The notes: generated by a model not told the origin, from the sequence alone. A DNA stretch of 64,000 nt from Aeromonas allosaccharophila (GCF_000819685.1 NZ_CDBR01000019.1:1-64000); one strand, 5' to 3'. Shown: positions 1-9,155, counted from the first letter of the stretch. Numbers and translations are program-made.

Positions 1-55
1 CCTTAACTGATCGGCATTAGGCCATGTGGCCTCCTTGTTATGTCGGACTGCAGGA

Positions 56-1060
56 TTACTGTGTGACTTGCTGCACGCCGGTGACGCGCACTTCGACGCG
101 GCGATCCGGTGCCAGGCAGGAGATCAGCTGAGCCTTGCCCTTGACGCTGTTGCACTGGGTGCCAGTGACCGGATTGGCTTCACCGCGACCTTCGATAGCA
201 ACCTTGCCAGCCGGCAGACCTTTGCCAACCAGGAAGTCGGCCACGGTACGAGCACGGGCTTCGGAGAGTTTCTGGTTGTAGGCATCAGAGCCGATACGGT
301 CGGTGTAACCGACGACCACGGCACTGCCATCTTTCGGCTGAACGTCAACGATCTGCTGATACAGGGTGTTGAGCGCTGCGACACCTTCTGGCTTGAGGGT
401 GGATTTGCCAAAGGCAAACAGCACGTCAGAGCTCAGGGCGAAGTTCTTGTCGACCAGTACCGGCTCGGGAACCGGTTCAGGGGCGGGGGCAGCAACCGGG
501 GCTACATAGGAGGTGCGATTCGGGTGCATCACCAGCTCCAGGGTCGCGACGCTCATGTCGCTCTCCCAGGTTTTCTGCTCGTCACCCAGACTCCACAGGT
601 AGCGGTAGCGGGCTTGCACATCGATAAGGTCGGAGACCTTGGCGGTCAGGCCCAGACCGGCCAGCGGCGCAGTGCCGTTGTCGCTGTTGCCATTGCCGTT
701 GACGTGATTGAAGTAGGCACCACCTTCAGCAAACACCGAGAAGATGTCGCCCAGCGGCAGGCGGGCGATACCGGACAGGGTTGCACCCTGGGTCTTGAAA
801 TCGCTGCCGTCAACGCCCGCTTTACCGGCGTAGAGGTAGCCCAGTTCGGCTGAGTAGTAGTCGTTGAAGTTGTAACCGCCGAACATGCTCAGTGCGGTGG
901 CATCTTTGTCTGTATCCAGACCTTGTACATCGTCAAGGTTATGAGCATATGCCCAACCTGCACCGATACCACCATACCAGCCATCGCCAGCAGCCTGAGC
1001 CGTGGTGCCAGCGGCGGCCAGCGCCAGAGCAATCAGGGTCGGAGCCATTTTGAGTTTCAT
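56..1060 (-). CDS. ompA: OmpA family outer membrane protein (downstream copy of tandem pair)
   Basis: This 334-residue OmpA-type porin anchors the outer membrane to peptidoglycan. A signal peptide (MKLKMAPTLIALALAAAG, cleavage near AQA) precedes an N-terminal eight-strand barrel of about 170 residues with alternating aromatic strands. A Pro/Ala hinge (APVAAPAPEPVPEPV) follows, then a C-terminal OmpA/MotB domain with the TDRIGSDAYNQKLSEARA peptidoglycan-binding motif. Two C-terminal cysteines (TQCN and ISCLAPDRR) probably form the disulphide known in OmpA. It lies about 300 bp downstream of a second ompA in the same orientation, matching the ompAI-ompAII tandem known in aeromonads. The 3' halves of the two copies are much more alike than the barrels. 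The upstream copy has its own terminator, so this gene probably has its own promoter within 1061-1315. Which copy is I and which II is not decided here. Confidence 0.93.
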   Translation of the reverse strand: MKLKMAPTLIALALAAAGTTAQAAGDGWYGGIGAGWAYAHNLDDVQGLDTDKDATALSMFGGYNFNDYYSAELGYLYAGKAGVDGSDFKTQGATLSGIARLPLGDIFSVFAEGGAYFNHVNGNGNSDNGTAPLAGLGLTAKVSDLIDVQARYRYLWSLGDEQKTWESDMSVATLELVMHPNRTSYVAPVAAPAPEPVPEPVLVDKNFALSSDVLFAFGKSTLKPEGVAALNTLYQQIVDVQPKDGSAVVVGYTDRIGSDAYNQKLSEARARTVADFLVGKGLPAGKVAIEGRGEANPVTGTQCNSVKGKAQLISCLAPDRRVEVRVTGVQQVTQ

Positions 1061-1367
1061 CGGTTTATCCTCGTTGTGTTAGCCCGGGTCGGGCAATGCA
1101 CTTGTTTTTATTGCTGCGAAAAATCGCCAGCAAAGTGGATAGCGAAGGCTTTGGACTCTCATGATGCAGTGGCGTCATGGACAACAGACCGGACAAGAAG
1201 CGCTTTTTAGTGCTTATCCAATACCTTACAGGCGCAACTACTTTATGCTTTCGGGGCGGGGCAGGCAAGCGCAGGGAGGGGGAACTGAGGGATGCAAGCG
1301 AGAATGAGACAAACAAAAAGGGATGCCGCAGCATCCCTTTTTTTCGCACTATCTGAACGAGGTCAGA
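1061..1367. other. Intergenic region between the ompA copies
   Basis: This 307-bp stretch holds the terminator of the upstream ompA (1316-1345). The remainder should carry the promoter and 5' leader of the downstream copy. Open frames here have no RBS or recognisable product and I see no gene. Confidence 0.6.
1316..1345 (-). terminator. Rho-independent terminator of the upstream ompA
   Basis: On the minus strand a GGGATGC-tgc-GCATCCC hairpin is followed by TTTTTGTTTG, about 20 bp after the stop of the 1368-2390 gene. It separates transcription of the two ompA genes. Confidence 0.85.
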
Positions 1368-2390
1368 TTATTGCTGAACTTCTTGTACGCCAGATACGCG
1401 AACTTCTACGCGACGATCCGGAGCCAGGCAGGAGATCAGCTGAGCTTTAGCGGTTACGCCGTTGCACTTGGTGCCGGTAACCGGGTTGGCTTCGCCACGA
1501 CCTTCAATGGCAACCTTGCTGGCAGCCATACCTTTGCTCACCAGGAAGTTGGCAACGGTACGGGCACGGGCTTCAGACAGCTTCTGGTTGTAAGCGTCGG
1601 AACCGATACGGTCGGTGTAACCAACAACAACAGCGTTGCCATCTTTCGGCTGGAATTCAACGATTTGCTGATACAGACCGTTCAGGGCCGCAACGCCTTC
1701 CGGCTTCAGGGTGTCTTTGCCAAAGGCAAACAGCACGTCTGAGTTCAGGGCGAAGTTCTTCTCTACCACTTGCGGAGCAGGAGCAGGGGCTTCTTCAACA
1801 ACCGGAGCAGCTACCGGAGCTACATAGGAAGTACGGAACGGGTGGTATACCGCTTCCAGAGTAGCAACGCTCTGGTTGGACTTGTAACGGTCACCGTTGT
1901 CGGCGTGCAGGTCAGCTACGTCCCACATGTAGCGGTAGCGAGCTTGCAGATCCAGCGCGTCACTTACTTTGTAAGTCACACCGGCACCGGCCAGCGGGGA
2001 AACTTTAGTGTCGCTTACACCCAGACCGTCGGTGTGAGCCCAGTAGGCGCCGCCTTCAGCGAACAGGGAGAAGTCGTTGCCAACCGGCAGACGAGCGATA
2101 CCGGACAGGGTGGCACCCTGGTTTTCGTAACGGTTGCCGTCGGTGTTACCACGACCGGCATACTGGTAACCGAATTCGGTACCGAAGTTTTCGGTGAAGT
2201 TGTAACCAACGAAGGCGTTGGCTGCAGCTGCATCTTCTTGACCTACGTTGGTGCTTTCGATCTTGTTCAGACCGTTGAAGTGAGCAGCACCGACACCGGC
2301 ACCGAAGTAGATGTCGTCAGCGGCGTGAGCAGCGGTAGCACCCAGAGCAGCCATGGCGATGGCGATCATGGAAGGAGCCATTTTCATCAT
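1368..2390 (-). CDS. ompA: OmpA family outer membrane protein (upstream copy of tandem pair)
   Basis: This is a 340-residue OmpA porin. The signal peptide begins MMKMAPSMIAIAMAALGA and ends near AHA. The N-terminal barrel is followed by a Pro/Ala/Glu hinge (VVEEAPAPAPQVVEKNF) and a C-terminal peptidoglycan-binding domain that is almost residue-for-residue that of the downstream copy (VVVGYTDRIGSDAYNQKL). The conserved C-terminal cysteine pair is present. Barrel loops differ strongly from the other copy, as expected for surface-exposed and phage-contacted parts. Codon use looks optimised, consistent with high expression. The gene has a leader of its own and a strong terminator at 1316-1345. 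Confidence 0.94.
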   Translation of the reverse strand: MMKMAPSMIAIAMAALGATAAHAADDIYFGAGVGAAHFNGLNKIESTNVGQEDAAAANAFVGYNFTENFGTEFGYQYAGRGNTDGNRYENQGATLSGIARLPVGNDFSLFAEGGAYWAHTDGLGVSDTKVSPLAGAGVTYKVSDALDLQARYRYMWDVADLHADNGDRYKSNQSVATLEAVYHPFRTSYVAPVAAPVVEEAPAPAPQVVEKNFALNSDVLFAFGKDTLKPEGVAALNGLYQQIVEFQPKDGNAVVVGYTDRIGSDAYNQKLSEARARTVANFLVSKGMAASKVAIEGRGEANPVTGTKCNGVTAKAQLISCLAPDRRVEVRVSGVQEVQQ

Positions 2391-2698
2391 AAAAAAATCC
2401 TCGTTGAGATCGCACGTTATTCACGTGCTTCACACTTTTTAATTTATGTAAGCTGCAGGCTCCGCCGTACGGCTGGCGTCGAGTCTGGCAGATGACCCGG
2501 CAGAACCGGGTTGCACACTCTCCTGGTGTGTCGAGTGCGCTGGCATGGCACGCAATGCGTGAGAAACCACTGCCAGGCAACTGATGTCATTCCGATGACG
2601 AGGCGCACTCTATGCCGATTTTAAAACATGATCAAGCTCACAAATGAGCCTTATGGCAAATTGTGTCGTGTCGTTAAATGGCTGTTTATCCAGATTAA
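2391..2698. promoter_or_regulatory. ompA promoter and 5' leader region
   Basis: This 308-bp stretch lies upstream of the first ompA (transcribed leftward) and downstream of the unknown gene at 2699-3295. It should hold the ompA promoter and probably a long leader, since ompA mRNAs commonly have structured leaders. No gene is visible and I did not assign exact -35/-10 boxes. Confidence 0.5.
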
Positions 2699-3295
2699 TT
2701 AGTGATCCAGATAGGCCCTGTGCAGTTTCTTTTCAAGTTTCATATAGGCCTGAACCCAGTCGGAATGCGGGTTGGCAGGATGTGCTCTGGCAGCAAAGAC
2801 CGCGAGGTAATCTGCCTCGCTTGCACACTGCAGCAGGGGGGTAAATGTCATCAAGAAATGTCGGGCCAGATAGGGGTCAAGGGGCCAGATATTGAGGATG
2901 GCCCGCGCCACAGGCTGAACCGCAGCTGAACAGATGAAATGGCTGTGTCCGGTGTCCAGCCAGTCAGCCATCTCGCACATGCCGGATTCGGGTACCAGAC
3001 CGCCATCACCCGGGGTCGTTGCCAGGGTAATGCTCTGCCCGTTTACCGTGATGAGCTGTTCATTGTTATGCAGGGTGCCGTCGTGGCTGCGCAGGGCCAG
3101 GCCCGCAGCTTCCTGTTCAAGAAACAGGCTGCAGCTGTCCGGCAGGGCGGCCAGGATCTCGCTGGCATGGTTGTGCATCGATGCCGGAAGCCAGAATGCT
3201 TCGGCGCGATATTGTTCACCTTGCAGACGCTGTTGTGCCAGTTCTGCAGGGCTGGATACGGGGTGCAGGCGAGAGATAATGCCGGGAAACGCCAT
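2699..3295 (-). CDS. Conserved-looking protein of unknown function (198 aa)
   Basis: I do not recognise this 198-residue protein. It has no signal peptide or membrane segment and looks like a soluble cytoplasmic protein. It is moderately acidic with several Trp and Cys residues, including a CEMADWLDTGHSHF stretch near the middle. The end is charged (YMKLEKKLHRAYLDH). Codon use and GC match the flanking core genes and the frame is cleanly open. The start at 3295 is preceded by an AGAGGAA-type RBS on the minus strand. It is divergent from the Xre-type regulator at 3553, with about 257 bp between them, so the regulator could control it; that is inference only. Confidence 0.6.
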   Translation of the reverse strand: MAFPGIISRLHPVSSPAELAQQRLQGEQYRAEAFWLPASMHNHASEILAALPDSCSLFLEQEAAGLALRSHDGTLHNNEQLITVNGQSITLATTPGDGGLVPESGMCEMADWLDTGHSHFICSAAVQPVARAILNIWPLDPYLARHFLMTFTPLLQCASEADYLAVFAARAHPANPHSDWVQAYMKLEKKLHRAYLDH

Positions 3296-3552
3296 ACTTA
3301 TTCCTCTTATTGGGTAGCTGGCGAATTATACGAGTTATTCTGGCGGCAACAATAAAGGTTTCTTTTCGAGACTGTTTACCTGAGACGGCTGAGCGATTAC
3401 CATCCCCGATGAAAGTAAGGGTTGTCGCCGAAAGGCGCTCATAAAGATAGAGGCTCGACCATAACGAGTCCGTACAAAACTGATACACTTGACTACGAGT
3501 CGTCGCGAAAAATAAAGGCGGAGTAAATCCGCCGAACGGAGTATGGAACATT

Positions 3553-3819
3553 ATGAATTCAAATATCGTCACTGTTGGCAAGAAGATCCGTCAGATCCGT
3601 GAAGCGGTCGGTTTGAGCCGTCCGAAGTTTGCAGATTTGCTCGGTGTTCCTCCCACCACACTGAAAAACTACGAGCTGGGCTATCGTGAAGTCGGGGGCG
3701 CCTTCCTGGTTGCCCTGGCGCACCACCCGGATCTGCACAAGTTCACCCTCTGGCTGCTGGCAGACAAAAAAGTCGCCGAAATCGGTCAGATTGGACCGGA
3801 TGATCTCGCCAAGGTGTGA
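3553..3819 (+). CDS. Small Xre/Cro-type helix-turn-helix regulator (88 aa)
   Basis: This 88-residue protein is essentially a single HTH_3/Xre DNA-binding domain. The stretch GKKIRQIREAVGLSRPKFAD is helix 1-2 and GVPPTTLKNYELGYREVGG is the recognition part. The C-terminal 35 residues (FTLWLLADKKVAEIGQIGPD) resemble the tail of phage-type single-domain repressors. A GGAG lies 11 bp before the ATG, a long but usable spacing. A terminator follows directly, so it is transcribed alone. No integrase or toxin partner is adjacent. It may be a domesticated phage-type regulator or a stand-alone antitoxin-like protein; its target is unknown. Confidence 0.8.
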   Translation: MNSNIVTVGKKIRQIREAVGLSRPKFADLLGVPPTTLKNYELGYREVGGAFLVALAHHPDLHKFTLWLLADKKVAEIGQIGPDDLAKV

Positions 3820-3837
3820 TCATCGATGTGAATAGAA

Positions 3838-3863
3838 ATGCCGCCTTCGGGCGGTATTTTTTT
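3838..3863 (+). terminator. Rho-independent terminator after the Xre-type gene
   Basis: An ATGCCGCC-TTCG-GGCGGTAT hairpin with a UUCG tetraloop is followed by a run of T, 20 bp after the stop at 3819. Confidence 0.9.
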
Positions 3864-4019
3864 GCCTGCAAATCAGAGCCCTGATTGCCGCTTTTTTCTT
3901 ATCTGTGCTCTATATAGGGCTTTTGCTCAAAACATCTTGGCAAACCACCATAAACCTCAGAAAATTCCGACCCTCAAAACCCGGTTCATCTCGCATGATG
4001 CGAAATAAGTGATACAAGC

Positions 4020-5381
4020 ATGAGTCAAACACCCCCCAAGGCCCGCGACGGCTTTACCAGTAAGTTCGGCGTCCTTGCCGCCACCCTTGGTTCAGCCGTC
4101 GGCCTCGGCAATATCTGGAAATTCCCCTACCTGACCGGTGAAAACGGTGGTGCCGGCTTTTTGCTGGTCTATGTGATCGCCACCCTGCTGGTCGGTTTGC
4201 CGGTGATGATTTCCGAGATCATGCTGGGCCGCAAAAGCAAAACCGATGCGGTCACCACCCTGAGCAATCTCGCTCCGAAAGGGCAACCCTGGTGGCTGAT
4301 TGCGGTGATGGGGGTGCTGGCGGCCTTCCTGATCATGTCCTTCTACTCGGAAGTGGCGGCCTGGGTGTTTGCCTATATCTTCAAGGCGATCGACGGCTCC
4401 ATTCTCTCCACCGATCCCGAGGTGACCGGTGCGGCATTTGGCGCGCTGATCAGCAACCCGCTGCAGAGCCTGCTGTGGCAGTGGCTGGTGCTGGCCCTGA
4501 TGGGGGGCATCCTGCTGATGGGGGTCTCAAAGGGGATCGAAGCGGTCACCAAGAAGCTGATGCCGGTGCTCTTTATCCTGCTGCTGGTGATCGGTATCCG
4601 CAGTCTGACGTTGCCTGGGGCGAGTGAAGGTCTCTCCTTCCTCTTCTCGCCAGATTTCTCCAAGATCACCGGGGCCGTGGTGCTGACCGCCATGGGGCTG
4701 GCCTTCTTCAAGCTCTCCATCGGTATGGGCTGCATGATGACCTACGGCAGCTACTTCCGTGATGACCAGAACATTCCGCTCACCGCATTTCGGGTGATGT
4801 GCGCCGACCTGTTCGTCTCCATGCTGGCCGGTATCGCCATCTTCCCGGCGGTGTTTGCCTTCGGGTTCGAGCCGACCGCCGGTCCTTCGCTGCTGTTCAT
4901 CACCATTCCGGCAGTGTTTGCCAGCATCCCGTTTGGCCATGTTTTCATGGTGCTCTTCTTCGTGCTGTCGGCCATCGCGGCCACCGGTGCCATGCTCTCC
5001 ATTCTGGAAGTGCCGGTCTCGGTGCTCTCCGAGCGCTTCAAGATGAGCCGCCCCAAGGCGACCCTGATCAACCTGCTGGTGCTGGGGGCTGTGGGTTCCA
5101 CCTGCGCGCTCTCCAACAGCGCCATGGCGGATGTGCAGATTGCGGGCAAGACCTTCTTCGATCTGTTCGACTACCTCTCCTCCAACATCCTGATGCCGCT
5201 CGGCGGTATCTTCCTCTGCCTGTTTGTAGGCTGGGTATGGGGCGAGGAGAAGATGCGCGATGCCCTGACCAATGGCGGCGAGCTGGTTCTGCCCATTCTC
5301 AAGCCACTGTTCTTCATCATCCGCTATGTCTCACCGCTGCTGATCCTGATCGTGATGCTCAAGGGGCTGGGGCTGTTCTAA
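4020..5381 (+). CDS. Sodium-dependent transporter, NSS/SNF family
   Basis: This 453-residue polytopic inner-membrane protein belongs to the neurotransmitter:sodium symporter family, which couples Na+ entry to uptake of amino acids or related amines. The N-terminus carries the family signature around the unwound part of TM1 (LGSAVGLGNIWKFPYLTGEN) and the GGAGFLLVYVI segment of TM2. About 11 hydrophobic segments follow. The length and short C-terminus match bacterial members of the YhdH type. The substrate cannot be read from sequence. No enzyme or regulator gene is linked. A bidirectional terminator separates it from the convergent patatin gene. Confidence 0.9.
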   Translation: MSQTPPKARDGFTSKFGVLAATLGSAVGLGNIWKFPYLTGENGGAGFLLVYVIATLLVGLPVMISEIMLGRKSKTDAVTTLSNLAPKGQPWWLIAVMGVLAAFLIMSFYSEVAAWVFAYIFKAIDGSILSTDPEVTGAAFGALISNPLQSLLWQWLVLALMGGILLMGVSKGIEAVTKKLMPVLFILLLVIGIRSLTLPGASEGLSFLFSPDFSKITGAVVLTAMGLAFFKLSIGMGCMMTYGSYFRDDQNIPLTAFRVMCADLFVSMLAGIAIFPAVFAFGFEPTAGPSLLFITIPAVFASIPFGHVFMVLFFVLSAIAATGAMLSILEVPVSVLSERFKMSRPKATLINLLVLGAVGSTCALSNSAMADVQIAGKTFFDLFDYLSSNILMPLGGIFLCLFVGWVWGEEKMRDALTNGGELVLPILKPLFFIIRYVSPLLILIVMLKGLGLF

Positions 5382-5401
5382 GCCGAGGGTTTTGTGATAG
5401 C

Positions 5402-5429
5402 AAAAGAGCGCCGCAAGGCGCTCTTTTTG
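5402..5429. terminator. Bidirectional rho-independent terminator
   Basis: An AAAGAGCGCC-GCAA-GGCGCTCTTT stem with T-runs on both strands lies between the convergent transporter and patatin genes. Confidence 0.9.
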
Positions 5430-5453
5430 TTGGTGTCGGCAACGATGGCGGAG

Positions 5454-6323
5454 TTACAACAAGCCAAGACGAGACAGTTCATCCTTGAGTTGATCGAGGT
5501 TGCGCTCGACGCAGGCTTCCCCCTCGTTGATGGCGTCGCTGGCGCGATGAAAATCCATAATGGAGAAGCTGCCAAGGCGCGGGCAGAGCTGGATTTGCGG
5601 CGGATCGCCCGCCATCCGGGCGCGGGTAATGCGCTCCTGCATGATGTTGATGGAGCCGCTCATCACGCTCCACAGACCCGGGGTGGCAGGCGCGGATTCA
5701 CCGCGATTGAGCCACTGGCTGAGCAGGCCCATGCTGCCCGGTTGATCCGGCTCGTCGGTCCAGGGCTGGTGCAAGTCGGTATTGAGGTTGACGGCGATCA
5801 CCACCTCGGCCCCCATGGCGCGGGCCAGCGAGATGGGCACCGGATTGACCACGGCGCCATCGACCAGCCAGCGATCGTTGACCCGGGTCGGCGTGAGGAT
5901 CCCCGGCATGCCACAGGAAGCGCGCACCGACTGGCGCAGCGGCCCCTGTTGCAGCCAGATTTCGCGGCCGGTATCGAGTTCGGTGGCGACACAGGCGAAG
6001 GGGATGGGCAGGCTCTCCAGCTCAGGATTGCCCAGGTGGTTGGCGGCGAGGCCAAACACCTTCTCGCCACGAAACAGACCGCCGGAGAGGGCCGGGTCGA
6101 GCAGGCTGACCACCTGCAGGCGGGTAAAGCCGCGCACCCACGACTCCAGCCGGTCCAGCTCACCGGCGGCATAGGCGGCGCCAACAAAGCTGCCGATGGA
6201 GCAGCCGGCGATGAGGTCGGGCTTGATGCCCAGTCGTTCAAGGGCGCGGATGACGCCGATATGGGCCCATCCTCTGGCGGCACCGCTCCCGAGAGCGAGC
6301 CCTACGCGGGGTTTACGTGGCAC
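5454..6323 (-). CDS. Patatin-like phospholipase (RssA-type)
   Basis: This is a 289-residue patatin-family lipid acyl hydrolase. A Gly-rich oxyanion loop (GLALGSGAARGWAH) is followed by the nucleophile elbow GCSIG with Ser near residue 44. The catalytic Asp is in DGAVVNP near residue 154. This Ser-Asp dyad arrangement is typical of RssA/YchK proteins. A longer frame to 6461 exists, but I chose the GTG at 6323 because GGAGG lies 6 bp before it, family similarity begins right there, and the longer form would overlap the upstream GGDEF gene. It follows that gene by 34 bp and may be cotranscribed with it. The physiological substrate is unknown. Confidence 0.87.
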   Translation of the reverse strand: MPRKPRVGLALGSGAARGWAHIGVIRALERLGIKPDLIAGCSIGSFVGAAYAAGELDRLESWVRGFTRLQVVSLLDPALSGGLFRGEKVFGLAANHLGNPELESLPIPFACVATELDTGREIWLQQGPLRQSVRASCGMPGILTPTRVNDRWLVDGAVVNPVPISLARAMGAEVVIAVNLNTDLHQPWTDEPDQPGSMGLLSQWLNRGESAPATPGLWSVMSGSINIMQERITRARMAGDPPQIQLCPRLGSFSIMDFHRASDAINEGEACVERNLDQLKDELSRLGLL

Positions 6324-6357
6324 GACGTTCCTCCAAAAAGGGGTTGGAGCGACCAGC

Positions 6358-7908
6358 TTACTCCGCAAGTCCGGATGCGTCACCCTGCCATCTTTCGCTG
6401 CGGTTGCGCCCGTTGGCTTTGGCCTGATAGAGCGCCACATCGGCACGGCGCACCGCTTCATGGAGCGGGATACCCGCCTCGTGGGGGTGATAGCCGAGGC
6501 TGATGGTGACCACCAGATCGGGCTCGATAGCGGTCCAGTGATGATCGGCTACGGCGAGTCGGATTTGCTCTGCCAGCTCGCCGAGGCGGGAGGCATCACT
6601 GTGGCCAATCAGCAGCAGAAACTCCTCGCCACCCCAGCGGATTAATTTGTCCGACGGGCCGAGCTGCTGCTGGCAGAGCTGCACCAGCCGGATCAGCACC
6701 ATATCGCCAACGGCATGGCCGAAGGTGTCGTTGACCCGTTTGAAGTGATCCGCATCGAACATCAGGATCCCGGCTTGCAGTCGCGCCAGCTCGCCCCCTT
6801 GCTCCAGGCGCTCCAGATAGTGGCGATTGAAAGCGCCGGTGAGGGCATCGTGACAGGAGAGGTAGTTGAGTCGCAGGTTGAGACGGTGGGACCTCAGGTT
6901 GGAGAGGGCCGCCAGCAGCATAAAGAGGATGGCGAGCAGGGTCGGTGCGGATTGGCAGAGCATGGCCCACGCCAGCGGTAGCAGAGTGACGTTGTGTACC
7001 AGTCGCAACGGGGTATCGGGGATCGCCATCGTCAGTTGCAATCGCCCCTGTCGCCAGCGGTACTCACCGGTGGGCGCGGGGTCTTGCGGGATCACCGGTT
7101 GGCGCGCACTGCTGGCCAGCACCTGATGATACTGATTGAGCAGCAGATACTCCCCCAACGCCGGCGTCAGCTGATTGAGCTGCTGTTGCAGGCGGGCGAG
7201 CAGCACATCCATGCTGATCATCCCCACCAGGGTGCCGTCCTTGTAGAGGGGTTGCGACATGGTGATCATGGTGCCGAGTCCGAGAAAGTCTTCATAAGGG
7301 CGGGAGAGAACCGTCCCCTTGTCCGGCGTGCGGGTCGTCAGCGCATCTTGCCAGAAGTACTTCTGGTAAAGGGCAGGGTAGAAGCGAAACCGGCTGGAGG
7401 GCTGCCAGGGGTAGAGGTAGATAAAGTTGTCCACCCCGATGAAGTAGACCCAGGCGATCTCCTTGGCCAGATGTTCGCTGGCGGTGGCCAGCAGCGGGGA
7501 GAGACTCAGGGCCAGATGTATGCGCGCCTCCCGCTCGCTGCCCGGTGGCGGCAGTGGCCCCGCTCCGGTGAGGTTGCCTGCCAGCCCTGCGGGCAGGGTT
7601 GCGGGGAGCGTGTCCAGTGCCAGCCCATCCGGCAGTGCCTCGATGTGGCCATAGAGTTGGCGGGTCAGCACCGATTGGGGGTCGCTGCGCAGTCGCTCCT
7701 CGGCCTGACCGCGCATCGCCTCCAGAAAGACCTCAATCTGCTTGAACTGATCCCGCAGGTAGATGGCGCTGTTGAGGGTATCGCTCTGGTAGAGGCGTTC
7801 TATCTGTTTCAGGCTTTGCCGCAGGGTCAGACCAACCAGCAGAATGACCAGAGCAAACAGCAGCCAGGTCAGGCGGGTGAGAAAAGGGGTGGCTGACACA
7901 TTGGGCAT
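6358..7908 (-). CDS. Membrane diguanylate cyclase with Cache-type sensor and GGDEF domain
   Basis: This protein of about 516 residues should make cyclic di-GMP from two GTP. An N-terminal TM helix (LLFALVILLVGLTL) precedes a periplasmic region of about 300 residues. That region has the Cache-like features YFIGVDNFIYLYP and GTMITMSQPLYKDGTLVGM, ending in a second TM (LPLAWAMLCQ...FMLLAALSNL). The cytoplasmic GGDEF domain carries an intact GGEEF active site near residue 422 and the family's DALTGAFNRHYLE start. No clear RxxD inhibitory site was seen. The start is uncertain: the frame is open to 7980, and ATG 7908 is favoured because it places the TM near the N-terminus, though its SD is weak. 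The likely role is ligand-responsive control of biofilm or motility. Confidence 0.87.
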   Translation of the reverse strand: MPNVSATPFLTRLTWLLFALVILLVGLTLRQSLKQIERLYQSDTLNSAIYLRDQFKQIEVFLEAMRGQAEERLRSDPQSVLTRQLYGHIEALPDGLALDTLPATLPAGLAGNLTGAGPLPPPGSEREARIHLALSLSPLLATASEHLAKEIAWVYFIGVDNFIYLYPWQPSSRFRFYPALYQKYFWQDALTTRTPDKGTVLSRPYEDFLGLGTMITMSQPLYKDGTLVGMISMDVLLARLQQQLNQLTPALGEYLLLNQYHQVLASSARQPVIPQDPAPTGEYRWRQGRLQLTMAIPDTPLRLVHNVTLLPLAWAMLCQSAPTLLAILFMLLAALSNLRSHRLNLRLNYLSCHDALTGAFNRHYLERLEQGGELARLQAGILMFDADHFKRVNDTFGHAVGDMVLIRLVQLCQQQLGPSDKLIRWGGEEFLLLIGHSDASRLGELAEQIRLAVADHHWTAIEPDLVVTISLGYHPHEAGIPLHEAVRRADVALYQAKANGRNRSERWQGDASGLAE

Positions 7909-8105
7909 AGGCAACGATCGGGCATGGAAAAGAGAGTGTCGTGAGTGTAAGCGAAGAGGGTGGGAAAAGAATCGAACCATGCCAAATGGAGTGATCTTGC
8001 CCCCTTCCTGTTACGTTTTGTCACATTTATACATAGTCACGGCATAGTCTGGGGCTAAAATGGCCCCAATCTGGTTTTTCTTTCTCACTCTTCATGGACT
8101 GTTCG

Positions 8106-9155
8106 ATGAAAATGCGTATCTGGCTCGGCTTGGGCCTTCTTCTAATCGTGGGTGCCGGCGTCTGGGCGCTGCGTCACAGCGAACCCGCCGCCAAAGCACC
8201 GACCAGACAGGTCAATATCCGCACTCAAACCGTCAAACAGAGTCTGGCCGAGCCGACCCTCAAGCTGGTGGGCAAGCTGGCAGCCAATCGCTCCGTCATC
8301 ATCAGCCCCGAAGTGACCGGCCGCATCGTCAAAATTGCGGTGCAGTCGGGCCAGAGCGTGGCGAAGGGGGAGACCCTGATCGCGCTGGATGCGGGCAAAC
8401 AGCAGGCTGAGCTGGCCGAGCAGAGCGCCAGTCTGCGCGACGAGAACCGCAAGCTGGGGGATATGCGCAAGCTGGTGGCCCGTGGCGCCGTGACCCAATC
8501 CGAGCTGGAGGGGCAGGAGGCCACCGTGGCCCAGGTGCAGGCGCGCCTCGATGCCGCCCGTTACGAGCTCTCCCTGCGTACCTTGCAGGCACCCTTTGCC
8601 GGTACCGTGAGCCTGATTGACTTGAGCGAAGGGGCACTGGTCAACAGCGGCGATACCTTGCTGCATCTGGATGAACTCGACAAACTGCGCCTCGATCTGG
8701 CGGTGCCGGAGCGTTACCTCTCCCTGCTGCGCCCGGGCATGGCGGTCACCGCCACCAGTACTGCCTGGCCGGATCAGCAATTCAACGGCACCCTGACCAC
8801 CCTCGACAGCCGCGTCTCCAACGATACCCAGAACATCAAGGCGCGGGTGATGATCCCCAATGGCAACGGCCAGTTGCGCCCGGGCATGTTGCTCAATGTG
8901 GAGCTGGCGCTGCCGGCCCAGCAGCTCACCCTGATCCCTGCCCAGTCGGTGGAGTACGCCGGTGAGCAGCGCTTTGTTTACCGTCTCGAGGCCGATGGCC
9001 GGGTCAAGCGGGTGCCAGTGGTACTCGGCGAGACCGAAGGGGAGACCGTCTGGGTCACAGAGGGGCTGAAGGTCGGCGATCGCATCGTGGTCGAGGGGCT
9101 GGTCAATCTGCGTGATGGGGTGCAGGTGCGTGATCTGGCCGAGGTGAATGGCTGA
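8106..9155 (+). CDS. RND efflux periplasmic adaptor (membrane fusion protein)
   Basis: This 349-residue HlyD/AcrA-family adaptor links an inner-membrane RND pump to an outer-membrane channel. An N-terminal membrane anchor (MKMRIWLGLGLLLIVGAG) is followed by the first half of the lipoyl domain (VTGRIVKIAVQSGQSVAKGE). A shortened coiled-coil hairpin (QQAELAEQSASLRDENRKLG) comes next, then the second lipoyl half (LQAPFAGTVSLIDLSEGALV) and the beta-barrel/MP domains. There is no lipobox Cys, so it is anchored by an uncleaved helix. An ATG at 8094 is an alternative start; neither has a strong SD. The stop overlaps the start of the pump gene (TGATG), indicating translational coupling. Confidence 0.92.
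   Translation: MKMRIWLGLGLLLIVGAGVWALRHSEPAAKAPTRQVNIRTQTVKQSLAEPTLKLVGKLAANRSVIISPEVTGRIVKIAVQSGQSVAKGETLIALDAGKQQAELAEQSASLRDENRKLGDMRKLVARGAVTQSELEGQEATVAQVQARLDAARYELSLRTLQAPFAGTVSLIDLSEGALVNSGDTLLHLDELDKLRLDLAVPERYLSLLRPGMAVTATSTAWPDQQFNGTLTTLDSRVSNDTQNIKARVMIPNGNGQLRPGMLLNVELALPAQQLTLIPAQSVEYAGEQRFVYRLEADGRVKRVPVVLGETEGETVWVTEGLKVGDRIVVEGLVNLRDGVQVRDLAEVNG

Noticed and set aside
3553-3819. Toxin-antitoxin pair formed by the Xre-type gene
   Set aside because: The only neighbour on the same strand is a transporter beyond a terminator, and the divergent unknown gene at 2699-3295 shows no toxin motif.
5394-6503. Long plus-strand ORF (369 codons) opposite the patatin gene
   Set aside because: It is a GC-rich antisense shadow: the minus-strand frame carries the GxSxG and DGA motifs of a patatin, while this one has no recognisable domain or RBS.
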